Origin: Phoronis ovalis
Taxonomy: Eukaryota > Phoronida > Phoronidae
Direction of reading: 5' to 3'
Assembly: GCA_028565635.1 (NCBI GenBank)
Contig: JAOXYB010027746.1
Location: 1 to 15,438, forward strand
DNA: 15,438 nucleotides
Part shown: piece after piece, positions 1-10,400 of the stretch
Layout: the number at the start of each line of letters is the position of its first letter
Numbering within the stretch: the first letter of the stretch is position 1
Program-made: the position numbers and the translations under genes
The notes under the pieces: model-generated
Database searches by the model: none
What the model saw: only the letters and a program-made list of their open reading frames with translations
Told to the model about the DNA's origin: nothing

Positions 1-429
1 CATTTAATCCATACATTAATGAAGTTAAGACATGCCCTAAATTTTGATTGGGAAATTATCTCGGAAGATAAAGAACTTGGCAAAATATTCTCTAAGAAAC
101 CTATACTGGCATACAGAAGAGCAAAAAAACCTAACTAATTATCTGTGTAGAGCTTGCCTCAGACATATAATAGGCACTAAGAAAAGCACAAAGTTTATAA
201 TTTGCAACCAACGGTTTCAGAAGAAAACAAAAACTTTCAAAGAGATACTATCTGGAACACAAGAATAAACATTTCTCCTCTCAAAGAACTACTGAAAACA
301 ATGCAAGAGATGGACTCCTGATACAATTTTTTTTTTACTTGAAATTATTTCAAGAGAGAGTAAAGCTAACATACAATTTACAACAAACTATGTCTATCAC
401 AAGATTCTCTCAAGTGCATCTAACATGGG
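1..429. other. AT-rich stretch, nothing recognised
   Basis: Short frames only, none with protein character. A run of nine T follows 327. Confidence 0.6.
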
Positions 430-895
430 ATGTGGCGATAACTATCGTTGTAAATGGAAGATGTGGCAGCTGTGGAGGCCGAGGTCATGGCGGCTGCAGT
501 AGTGACAATCGATATGAATGTTACAACAATGAGTCCTGGCAGCCTTCTCTACCCCCTCGATCAGAGGGTTTGGCACCGGACTTTGAGTAAGGATCTCCTT
601 CCTGCCTGAGGTAACAAGAACACCCAAGGCAAGGCAAAGAATCAGTTATGCACTAGCTTAGGAGAGTTGGCTGCAATCATTATATGACCATAATGGGTTT
701 AGCCTTGCCTTCAAGTTTAACTGTGAAGGTGGGTTCTCGCGCTGTTAGAAGCCATGGCAGCACATCCAAGGGGTTTTATTGAGGGCTGGAACTGAAGCCC
801 ATAGTATCATTGCCAGTCACTTGACAGCTGTCAAGCAAGAGGCACTCAACTTAGTCCCAACAATGCAACCAGCTGCTGAAACTCAACCGGTAAAT
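430..895. other. GC-richer block of unknown origin
   Basis: This stretch is clearly richer in G and C than both flanks. It contains CTGTGGAGGCCGAGGTCATG, GGCGGCTGCAGTAGTGACAA and CCTCGATCAGAGGGTTTGG. The longest frames are 83 codons plus and 61 codons minus; neither has a domain I recognise, and both are interrupted when followed outward. It ends abruptly near 900 in AT-rich DNA. It may be a decayed mobile element or an old exon; I see no splice-site pair that decides this. Confidence 0.35.
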
Positions 896-899
896 ACAA

Positions 900-1811
900 G
901 TACCGCACAATTGTTTTTGTAGTTAAACATTTATTGTAAAATATATTTATCAAATACAAAAAAATTAGAATATTTAGTATATAAAAATTTTGCAACCCAA
1001 CTGAACATTCCATTTCGCTGTTATGCTTAGAAACCTTGAAAAATATGCAAATATAATCTCGATTTTACTTTCCCTGAAACAATTAAACAAATTTAAAAAC
1101 TAACAAACATCTAAAACATTCAAGTACGCAAATTTTGTTTTTCCTAAATCCATTCGGATTCCATCCACAGAGCGATGGAGCCGCATAAATAGGTAGCTCC
1201 ATCCTGATTCATCATGGATTATTCAACATACAATTCACTGTTTTTTTGATAAAAATACTTGCAGGATATCGAACTATCGAGAAGCAGTAATAATGCTCTT
1301 TCATGTTGTAAACAATATGTACTTAAGGACACTAGTTTGCCATAAAATGAAGATACTCCTTGAATCAGTATCCTTTAATGAGGGGAGTGTATACTTTTTG
1401 CGTGAACAGTTAATGGGCTGTTTTCTTAGATGGTGAAAGCAGCTGAAATTAGCTGGTGAATCATGAATGAGTTCTTTTATGCAAACTGTGAATGACTGAG
1501 TTTTATAGCGTGATATAGATTTTAAAATATGACAATTTCAGGCGTGAATGGTGAATAAAATACATAACTGCGAACAAAGAATAGTTGACAAATCGAAATG
1601 TTTTACCTTCACTCTACATTGTAACTATGCATTAGGGAAAAAAATTGTTCATGGTAGTTTGCATTTAGAGGTAGAACAACTCTACACAAGACAAGAGTCA
1701 AATCAAAACAACATAATACTGTTGACTTGTAGGACCTTGTGAGTCTTGCAGTATATATTTATGCATTTTACAGTCATTCAATACAGTTTTAAAATATATA
1801 TAGCAGATATG
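900..1811. other. AT-rich stretch, no gene seen
   Basis: Apart from the hairpin at 1174 I see no repeat, exon or RNA gene. The longest frame, 64 codons from 1548, has no family resemblance. Confidence 0.6.
1174..1203. repeat. 8-bp stem hairpin
   Basis: GATGGAGC at 1174-1181 pairs with GCTCCATC at 1196-1203 over a 14-nt loop (CGCATAAATAGGTA). It is isolated in AT-rich non-coding DNA and is not a tRNA: no cloverleaf arms are seen. Confidence 0.5.
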
Positions 1812-1870
1812 CAGTGGCGTATTTACCATCAGGCATGGAAGGTGTGTCCCTTTCCCAAAAAAATTATGAA
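1812..1870. mobile_element. Solo hAT-like transposon terminus
   Basis: CAGTGGCGTATTTACC at 1812 matches the CAGTGGCGTA start typical of many hAT-superfamily terminal inverted repeats in animals. I did not find the matching TACGCCACTG end in the window, nor a clear 8-bp target duplication, so this would be a truncated relic. The sequence that follows is AT-rich and non-coding. Confidence 0.4.
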
Positions 1871-2087
1871 ATTATTTTGAATATTTAATTGTAACTAACA
1901 ATTATAATAAATGTTTAATAAATGTATATAAAATATTTTGGATGTCCCTTGAATCGCTTCAAATTTTATTTTGCTTGTAAAAAATCTCCCTCCTAAAAAC
2001 ATTCATTTGTCAGTTTGTACCTCTGTAAAGCTAAGGTTTAACACCATAATGCTTACTATTGTACATCTTGTACGAATGAGTAATCCT

Positions 2088-2150
2088 GTATCTGAAACAA
2101 ATGCACATCCCCCTATCACAAAATCCTGGATCCACCATATGAGACATACA
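2088..2150. repeat. Partial duplicate of the B-module lead-in
   Basis: CTGTATCTGAAACAAATGC and CCCCCTATCACAAA match the start of the 2290 copy (CTGTATCCGAAAAAAATGT, TCCTCCTATCACAAA) at most positions over about 43 nt, about 200 nt apart. The anchor GGCCATATTGG is not preserved after it; the sequence goes into TCCTGGATCCACCATATGAG, perhaps a decayed remnant of it. Confidence 0.55.
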
Positions 2151-2289
2151 ACAGATCCATTTATTGATTTTATTTATTAGCTTTTATTTATGTATGTATG
2201 CAATTAAAACAATTATTTTACGTCTTATAAATATATTCTAATTAAATTACAATTAAAGGTACATGACACATATTTATTTATATACAAAA

Positions 2290-2400
2290 CTGTATCCGAA
2301 AAAAATGTACGTCCTCCTATCACAAACATGGTCACCAATCGGCCATATTGGAGGTAACCCATGTCAAAATTAAGCCTGCCAGATTGGCAGAGGAACATTT
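2290..2400. repeat. Dispersed copy of the B module
   Basis: Contains ATGGTCACCAATCGGCCATATTGG followed by AGGTAACCCATGTCAAAATTAAGCCTGCC, closely matching the 3.4 kb copy. It starts with TGTATCCGAAAAAAATGTACGTCCTCCTATCACAAA, a variant of the ATGCCCTCTCGGGAACAAA lead-in of other copies. Confidence 0.75.
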
Positions 2401-3384
2401 TAATTATAGCACTGTGTATAATGAGTTATTTCCTAAAAATTCTAGTGAGAAAGATCTTGAGATGTGTTACCAAGTTTGACTGTTATTCACTTTGCTAATT
2501 AGGTACAACATATAATTGCAGAAAAGATGATATGAATATACTTATATTCTAAAATTATCAAAAATATTTCTAGAATTATTGCTTTTAATTTGCTACCATG
2601 GTTACATGATTTTGTTGCATTAGCCCATCAGTCTAGGCTCCATATACAATGGATTTCCATAAATCTCTTGCTGTACTATGTCCCACTGCAGAAGGTTATT
2701 GCTTAGAATTTAGAACAAAGCTTCTTCTTACTTGGTACAAGGTCTGAATCACTGATTTTAGAGCAATCTACAATTAAAGTGCAGGGATAATTATCCCAAT
2801 TTTTCCAGGTAATTTCCTATAATCAACAAAATCATTAATGTTGTTGTTTTGGTATTGATGTGTAAACGGAATTATATAGTATAAGAAATGTTGTGTAATC
2901 GGAGAGACCAGTTGTTCTGTAGATTCTGAAATATCCCAAGTAGGTATTCCCTATTATTTTAACAAGTAGCATATCAGTGCACCTACACATGGGCTTTACC
3001 AGACCGGTTTATTATTTTGAATTTTCTTATATTCTACACATAATTAATTGGTATAGTCAGTTATAATAATGGAAGTATAACTCATAAACATAACCTTAAA
3101 CATTTAAACTGTGAAATATCTTTGAGGTTAAAAGTATTACAAGCAAAATAAAATTTGAATCGAAACAAAATTCAGAACAGCAGACATTTCCAAGAATTTT
3201 TCGTTGCTAGGTGTAGCATGAACTTTCGGTGACCCAGTCCTTCATTGCGATGTGTTGTCAATCCATGTCATTTAATCTAATAAGCTCACAAAACTATAAC
3301 CTTCGTGAATCTACTTCGAACTGTCTACTCAACGCTTCATCTGTTTGGAAAGTGGAGAAATGTGGTTACATGAAGTGCCCTATC
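2401..3384. other. AT-rich stretch, no gene seen
   Basis: Between two repeat copies. No coding frame with protein character and no recognised repeat. Confidence 0.55.
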
Positions 3385-3635
3385 AGGAACAAGCATCGTC
3401 ACCAGTCGGCCATATTGGAGGTAATCCATGTCAAAATTAAACCTGACCTGCATTTGACCTGTATTTAGTCTGTATTGAATACGAAGTTGATGGGATAAAA
3501 ACTGAAGCTGTTATTACAGTATGAGACAACGAATATATTATGGAGGACGACAATGCCATGTACAGGGTGGTTGTATGAACATTTCATTGCGTGAGAAAGG
3601 CATAAAAAGGAGATTAGCTATTATTTTGAGTTTGA
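3385..3635. repeat. Dispersed copy of B module with tail C
   Basis: Holds GGAACAAGCATCGTCACCAG, then GGCCATATTGGAGGTAATCC, then the CATTTGACCTGTATTTAGTC stretch and GAAGCTGTTATTACAG. The tail (GAGACAACGAA, GGACGACAATG, ACATTTCATTGCGTGAG, GCATAAAAAGG) can be followed in the copy at 13.8-13.99 kb (GAGACAAAGGAAGACAACAATG, CCATTTCACTGTGTGAGG, CATAAAAAG). That defines a third module, C, and shows that the two copies descend from one longer unit. Confidence 0.7.
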
Positions 3636-3896
3636 TGGTGCTGTGACTTTCACAATTACTTTACATGAAATTATATTTTTTTTAACAAATTCATCAAGAT
3701 TTGGACAGTTTTGACAAAAAAATAATAACATCTAGAAATTCATAACTTGTTTACCATATCTACCAAACTAGTTTTTAAAGCAGCGACCTACAAAAGATCA
3801 TAGGAAATAATTATTGTGATTCTGGGCAACTTCAACAATGCTGACATCAGATCTTGACATACCATATAATATATTTCTACCTTAAAGAATGCCTAC

Positions 3897-3995
3897 CTGA
3901 TTCACAGCATTTGGGTTAGCTTCAAATTTCAATAACACTTTTACTTGATCATCATCTCCAGCTGCAGATGCACAATGCAGAGCTGTCCAACCACT
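3897..3995 (-). CDS. Ankyrin-repeat exon (downstream exon of same gene)
   Basis: This internal exon is exactly 99 nt, or 33 codons, the length of one ankyrin repeat, and is phase 0 at both ends. On the minus strand a good branch-like sequence (TACTGAC) and the tract ATTTTCTTCTTAG precede it, and the donor CAG|GTAGGC follows. It begins SGWTALHCASAAGDDD, continues QVKVLLKFEANP and ends NAVNQ. The TALH motif, the VKVLL second helix and the ANPNAVN hairpin are canonical. Joining the upstream exon's last residues to this one gives PNVKDT-SGWTALHC, which keeps the ankyrin register, so the two exons probably splice together directly or with further whole-repeat exons between them. The extra acidic run DDD in the inter-helix loop is slightly unusual. 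It lies just downstream of a repeat array that fills part of the intron. A binding role is inferred from the family only. Confidence 0.9.
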
Positions 3996-4107
3996 CTAAG
4001 AAGAAAATATGTCAGTATCAGCATATTTTTGTCTGAGATTCTGCATAATGACCAAAGCAAAAGCAAAATATGTGACATGCTGATACTCTTAGAAAAGCAT
4101 TCCAAGT

Positions 4108-4148
4108 CACAGAGAAACATACATGCACACATGCACATACATGTACAG
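4108..4148. repeat. Imperfect CA/CATG-rich microsatellite
   Basis: ACATACATGCACACATGCAC followed by ATACATGTACAG, a decayed CA-type microsatellite upstream of the acceptor of the 3.9 kb ankyrin exon. Confidence 0.65.
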
Positions 4149-4215
4149 AATAGTTACATAGAGGAGTAATTTAAGTTCTTTAAATGCAATGGCAGATGCT
4201 GTCACATCCCTGGGG

Positions 4216-4240
4216 TCACATCACATCACATCACAACACA
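4216..4240. repeat. ACATC short tandem repeat
   Basis: TCACATCACATCACATCACA is about four units of ACATC, ending in an imperfect ACACA, just before the repeat array begins. Confidence 0.8.
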
Positions 4241-4289
4241 TTGCTGCTTGTATGTGTGGTCTGTAGCCCCCTTTTGTAGCTGGGCAGTA

Positions 4290-6090
4290 CAATTTGTGAA
4301 GCAGTTCCACCAGAATTTAAAAATGTCACAGATTCTGATCGGTATCTGAACCACTTTTCAAGGCCACTTTAAGGTCCCATCTATCCTATTACACCCAATG
4401 ATTTTATAGTCTAGATAAATCCGCCATTGAATCATCCAGCCAAGGCTTTGTTTCTCCAGAAAGTGGCACAATGTGACATGCCTTCTCAAGAACAAACATG
4501 GCAACTAATCAACCATATTAGAAATAATCCAGTACAAATTGTACAAAATCCAGTAAATCGAAAATCTGACCTGTACTTTGATTTTACTTGCCCTATACTG
4601 AATATGAAGCTGCTTAGATAACTAGAGGTTTGCTTTTGCAGACAGATGCCCACAACAGTGAAGTAGTTTGAAAGTGATTACTCTGTGCATCAGTTTTCAA
4701 GACCTGCGCAAAAACCACTTGAAAACTGAGGGAAAATGTCAAATTTTCAGATCATTAAGTAGAACCACCTTTCAAGTCATTCTAAAATAACATCTACCCA
4801 ATAACACCCACACATCTCTGGCCTTCATAAATCTACCTTTAAATCCTCCAATATATAGCTGCCAGTCAGGCACATTGGAAGTGATTATATTTACAATCAA
4901 TGCTGACCTCTAGTTTGGCCTCAGTTTTCCTTCTGGTTTAAAACAAATCTATGTTTATCAGAGTTTTCAAGCTACATACAAAAAGAGCTAGAAGTAAAAA
5001 ATGCTGAAATTTCAGATTGCCATTTGACTACATGTTCAATGTCATTAGAAAAAAACACTTAGCATAAAACAAATTGATGAACTTCTTATACTATGACGTA
5101 CTGTCTCGGGAACCAACATGTCACCAGTCGGCCATATTGGAGATAAAACTGAACATGTATTTTGTTGTATATTTATACTTTAACAAAATTAATATGCAAT
5201 TGATCCAATAAAACTAAATCTGTTATTGGATACTATCCAAGGGAACAAACATGACTGCCAGTCAGCCCTATTGGAAGTCATCCATGTGAAAGACAAACTT
5301 GACCTATAATTTGGCCTCTTGTCCCTGCGATCTTTCTATATGTATCAAAGTTATCAAGATTTGGGCAAAACAATTTTGATGACTGTGAAAAAAGGCCAAA
5401 TTTTCGGATCAATGGTTGATCCACTTTACAAGATTGTTGAAAGTACACTTAACCTATAACCCACTTATCTATAGCCTTCTCAAAAGCTCTTCAAATTTCC
5501 CAGGCAGCGCTTCATCTTTAATACAATGGACGTAGCGATCCAGAACAATATGGCTGTCAGTCGGGAATATTAAATGTGATCAGCTCCCATTTACCATTTG
5601 ATTTAAAATCTCTGAATATATCAGACTTTTCAAGATATGGGCAAAAACAGCATGACAGCTGCAAAAAAATGCCAAATTTTTGGATGATTGTTTGACCACC
5701 TTTTCAAGAGCATTCTAAAATACCACCTAGCATATAACACTGCACCATCTCCTTCAGCTCGGGTTTCCGGAAACAACATGGCCACCAATTGGCCATACTG
5801 GAGCTGAAGCACTTCCGGGTCCTGTATTTAGACCTATATTTATGCATGTCCAAATATGCAACTGACCCATTAAAACCTAAAACTGTTATCTGGATACTAT
5901 ATATGGGAACACACATAGCTGCTAATTAGCCATGCTGAGAATGATCCAAGTCAAATTTAAAATTTCGAAAACAAACATGGATGTCAATTGGCCATATTGG
6001 AAGTGAACTTAAAACTGACCTGCACTTTGACTTGTATAAACCCAGTACCGAATATGAAACTGATCCAATAACAATTGAAGCACGCAAGTG
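4290..6090. repeat. Degenerate array of A/B-module repeat
   Basis: Two sequence modules recur, all in the same orientation. Module B is recognised by GGAACAAACATGG, CCACCAGTCGGCCATATTGG and a following GACCTGxATTTGxCCT...CTGTATTGAATATGAA. B anchors fall at about 4511, 4871, 5130, 5264, 5563, 5791, 5928 and 5990. Module A is recognised by TTTTCAAGATxTGGGCAAAA, then AAATTTTCGGATCA, then CCACCTTTCAAG and ATAACACCCACCCATC. A copies lie near 4300-4440, 4691-4855, 4955-5045, 5340-5520 and 5620-5760. Copies are diverged, with small indels, so the array is old. No coding frame runs through it. It lies in the large intron downstream of the 12.4 kb exon. No known element name can be given from sequence alone. 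Confidence 0.8.
4691..4728. repeat. Perfect 11-bp inverted repeat (hairpin)
   Basis: CAGTTTTCAAG at 4691-4701 pairs perfectly with CTTGAAAACTG at 4718-4728 across a 16-nt loop. It is the A-module segment (TTTTCAAGATTTGGGCAAAA) of the array. The other A copies have lost most of the pairing, so the hairpin may be either ancestral or accidental. Confidence 0.75.
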
Positions 6091-6099
6091 AAATAAGGA

Positions 6100-7216
6100 G
6101 TAATTCTGTATTTCAGCACCACCTGGTGGGATTATTTTATTAAATAAGCCGTAACTTTAGTAATATGAGCTTCATTACGTTGTTTTTGACATTATGTAGC
6201 TTTTCCAAAATATGTGTAACCTTCATTTATTTCCCAGTTGAAACAGTTTCCATGGAAACATAATGCAAGACTGCAACTTTTTAAGTGAATGAAAAGTGGA
6301 TGTCTTTCAAATACATTTCCCCAGCCTTAAATACAGACAATGTTTACATTTTTTTACGTAAATGCAAAGTACTATAGTAATGTTATATTACTCAAAAATA
6401 CCACGACAGTTTTTAATTTACTGGTATTAAAAAGTTAACGCAGAAAAATGGATCATTATACGCGTCGTAAGTGGCATTATTAGAGTGCTTTTGCCTTTTT
6501 ATTCAGAAAGGATCGTAAAATAAATCAAGGACGCTGCATAAACTAAACAAGTTACTCAACAGGGATTACTTACATTAATTCAAGAAAAAAAATATTCATT
6601 TAGGGGTGGGGATTTTATGTTTTTGATAGCCGGAAGTACTTTCTAAAATTTTCTGCCAGAACTCTTTCGTGTAACGAGACAGATAACTGGGCAATTTGCG
6701 CGTTATAATTCAGATTGCATGATTATGTAACAAATTGAACAGACGGTACTGAGAATCCTATTATAAGATATCAGCATAGCCCCAAAAATATTACTTTAAA
6801 AACATGAGTTCATTTTGCGAAAATGAAATAAAATCATTGTTTACTAGCCGGTTATATGATGTATCAGCATTAATGGTGAATTGTCATAAAAATACCAAGG
6901 CAGCAGAAACTACACTTCTTTATTTTCGACAGAGACATAATATTTATAAGCCAGTTTTTGTGTATATTACATTAAATTTTATACAATTGTAAATGACATG
7001 AACTATTAAATATATCAGCTTGTTTTACTTTTTAATCATGACTGCCATTTTATAAACCCTGCACGATCCATGCAAAGTACATAAACAAAATAGTTTAAAG
7101 ATTAAGTTAAGCATTGTAATATTATGCAATATTATGTATGGATACAAGAGAAAACTTAAAATAACATTGTACGATATTTTAACTACTGGAGGTATTATAA
7201 ATTTCTTTTAACTGAT
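6100..7216. other. AT-rich intronic stretch, no gene seen
   Basis: It begins with CACCACCTGGTGGG near 6117, just past the edge of the repeat array, and is otherwise plain AT-rich sequence. The 62-codon frame at 6804 has low-complexity AT-driven composition and no recognised domain. Confidence 0.55.
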
Positions 7217-7418
7217 AGGCGCAAAGTGAAATTGCTATTCACTTTTCCTTGCTAGAATCCAAATGAACTCTTCAGGCACAAAGCGAATGCAATCACTTTT
7301 CCGTATCAGCGGGTACAACATGAGCTAAAATCCATAGCAAGCACAAGGTGTGATGTAAGGCACTCTTCCTGAGGTAATTTCCTAGGCACAGAGCGCTCAC
7401 ACACACATTTCCATACCA
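7217..7418. repeat. Four imperfect copies of a ~35-nt motif
   Basis: Copies start at 7217 (AGGCGCAAAGTGAAATTGC), 7274 (AGGCACAAAGCGAATGCAAT), 7339 (AAGCACAAGGTGTGATGTAA) and 7384 (AGGCACAGAGCGCTCACACA), each ending in a CACTTTTCC-like stretch. The start-to-start spacing is 57, 65 and 45 nt. It lies inside the large intron. Function unknown. Confidence 0.65.
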
Positions 7419-10400
7419 CAGATTGTTTAAACATACCACATTAACCCATCCCAGTTATTAAATTTTCTCTAGTGTAATCATTCAAAGATACTGAAGTAAA
7501 CACAGAATGTATGAGCTATCTTGTAATACAATGTAATATAATAACATTAACTAAACATCCTAAAAAGTCATTTTTTGCCTGGTGTTGAAGTGTTTTAATT
7601 GCAGCAATTATTTCTTTTAAGTTATTATCTGTCGTATTGGTGAATGGATTCACATCAATAAACGGGAGTAAAGAAAGCTAGGGAAGAACTTGAATCGTCA
7701 TAGGAATCTTCGGTTTGAATAACACTATTTTCACTTTGTGCTGAGAGTATTGAGTTGTTTATTTCACTATGCCGGTCACTATGTTTGCTTTCTCCTTCTC
7801 CTTTGCCTATATCTCCTTTTGGATTCTACTGTGTGCTTTCCCAAATCTGTAATGTGTAAAGATCAATGTTAATTTCCCTGTACAACTTGTAAACATAAAG
7901 GGTGTCAAGGCACCATGCATGCCACTTTTATCCGATTTTACACGTACCACTAAAAATAATTCATTCATTAACTATGAAGTATAAAACGGGGAATATCAAA
8001 GAATAAAGCACCATTTAATGAATAAAATGGTAAACCAAAAACAGACATATGACAAGACACCAAAATATGTTGTGTTTTCTCTGAAGCTGCATAACTAATA
8101 AAAGTTACTATTTACTCCCAGCATTTGCAAGACGAGAAACTTAAAAAAATCTAGTACCAACCTGGAAAACTTCCTTTATTCAATTCGTTTTTCAAATTCG
8201 GTTTCTCTAAAGCAAGGTAGCAAGCAATATTACTAATAACGCGTTCAGCTCTAAGACTAAACTAATGCTATATTTCCTGCGTTCTTAAAGAGAAAACGCA
8301 CAATTTTTCTGCGAAATCTAATGTGGGTATCATAAATTGTACACTGACTGCAGGGTTTTAAGAGGTAAATCGTAGGGGAGTGCTGTACCAGTTGCACTGT
8401 TCTCATATTATCTGTTTGTGCCCTTGATGTTGGTAATTCCTGTCAGAATTTCATCGTTTTAGTTATGAATGCTACTCTGTTTATGATAAGTAGCACTGAA
8501 ACAAGATTTATAATATTTTTTTTCTTTTTTGATAAACATTCGTACCCCTTCAGTTATATATGAGGTACTAAGAGTGGAATTGTCTGCGTTTAATTAAATC
8601 GTTCACAGGGAATCATTGAGTGTTGCAAACATATTTTAAAAACCTCCTGTTTGATATACCGATAATTAAATTTGGCCCTAAAACATGCAGACGTTTAAGT
8701 TTCAATATTAATCTGCTGTTTACAGTATTTGCTTAAAGTTTACAAACTGGCTAGGAAGTAGCAGATATAGTCATCTTATTATATAATACGATATAAGTTG
8801 CAAAGTTACAGAATCATTGCTATATTATCCCGTTGTATATTATCTTTTGAAATATATATCCAGCGCATGTACAATATTTATATAAAGGTTATAATAATTG
8901 TTAAAACGAAACAAATTTTAAAATATTGGGCTCGGGAGTTATTTAGGCTTAGTTAACTGAAAACCAAACACTCCAGACAGAAATATCAAAGAATATAGCA
9001 CCGTGAGGCCTAATGTCTGGGCTCACTGGAAGAGCTGTCGTATTTATTTTTTGACAGGATTTGATAATATAATCATTCTGTATATAACGAAAACTATACA
9101 GATATTCATATATACGTCTGGGTATCAAATAAAAAGTAAAATAATGTTTAGATCATGGTAGACCCTGATTCTAAAATCAAGTTAATAAAGTTATGTTAAA
9201 CTTGAAGTTCTTTTATTAATCAGGCAGTGTAGGAAATATAGTTTTAAGGGTTAAAAGGCTCGTTTTAATGTATTTAAAAATAATATATTAGGATTAATGG
9301 GCAAACTATTATTTCCGCTAAATGCAATATTTTGGCAAAGTTCTATATATGACATGTTCAAAATGTCATTGGGTTAAAAACCTTACAGGTTTGTTAAAAT
9401 ACAGATGTTTAAATTTAATCACTGGTTAAAAAGTCCCATCGTATGCATGTTTCCAAAATAACTTTATCAAGTGCTTACCGTATTTTAAAAATGTACCTCC
9501 TACACCGACGGATTTAAGTTAAGTATGTAAAATCCCGTGAATACTTGTTTATAAAAATGCACAAAGATACGTTGTTACCAAATATCGTTATTTTATGATA
9601 CATATTCGACATTCATATATTCTTTCATACATAAAACGCACTAGATATATGGCTTTAAAGATTAGTAAAAATTTTCTTTTATACTTTATTCATGGTCTGT
9701 AACCTTTACATTTTACAATCTAAAGGTCAAAGAAACAGATTGAACATTAGAAATCAGAATTCTGAAGTCCTCTGGTTCTGCTCTCTCAGATTTGCTGTGA
9801 TTTCCTACCAGTGCACCAGTATCCCGCAGAGATAACGATTCTCACTTTCCTACTAGGAATCATTAATCTGTGCAATTAAACCTAGTCGATCTTATGTAAC
9901 ATAATTAAATAAAAAAGTATACATTTTTTGTAATTTTATTGTACTGCAATGTTCTTTGAGCTAAGAAATTATTGTGAATACGTCTTCGAATTTTTAAAAA
10001 TGAAGTTTATTTGTTGAAATTACGAAAATATGTATATTTTAAATGAAGACTGTCTGGGGAACAATTGTTGTAGGTTGTACTGAACATTTTGAATTGTATT
10101 AAAAAGGACTAAACCGAGTACTGAACACACACTTGCTACCTTGGTCACCGTATTACCATGAAAGTAAGATCCGGGGTGGGTTTCTCGAAGATGTCTTTCG
10201 ACATGCGCGTGTCTTAACGTGTATCGTAAAGTTTTAAGTTTAAATTTAATCATAAACACATCGCAATGTTAGAGTTATATTACGATGAATTTCAAGAAAT
10301 CCATCCCGTCTTACTATTGAATAAGCATTTCAAGAATGCGTAGAACTAGAAATATTAATTCAACAAGAGTAATATTCATTTAATTTGTTTATGTTACTTA

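Noticed and set aside
339-590. 83-codon frame with a CGSCGGRGHGGCSS glycine- and cysteine-rich run
   Set aside because: Low-complexity GC-driven run, no domain recognised, and the frame does not extend into a longer reading. Reported only as a GC-richer block.
3945-4169. Plus-strand 74-codon and minus-strand 65-codon frames overlapping the ankyrin exon
   Set aside because: Shadows of the exon and of the CA-rich microsatellite; the ankyrin reading is in a different minus frame with proper splice sites.
5805-5822. CACTTCCGGG, an ETS-like promoter motif
   Set aside because: Lies inside one diverged repeat copy; no other promoter sign nearby.
4290-6090. CRISPR-like array
   Set aside because: Units are long, diverged and irregularly spaced, in an intron of an animal gene.
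9700-9900. Slightly GC-richer stretch with CAGAATTCTG palindrome, considered as an RNA gene
   Set aside because: No cloverleaf, box elements or terminator; structure too weak to support a call.
10020-10259. Minus-strand 79-codon frame with HVERHLRETH, faintly zinc-finger-like
   Set aside because: No CxxC pair or second finger and no convincing splice sites.
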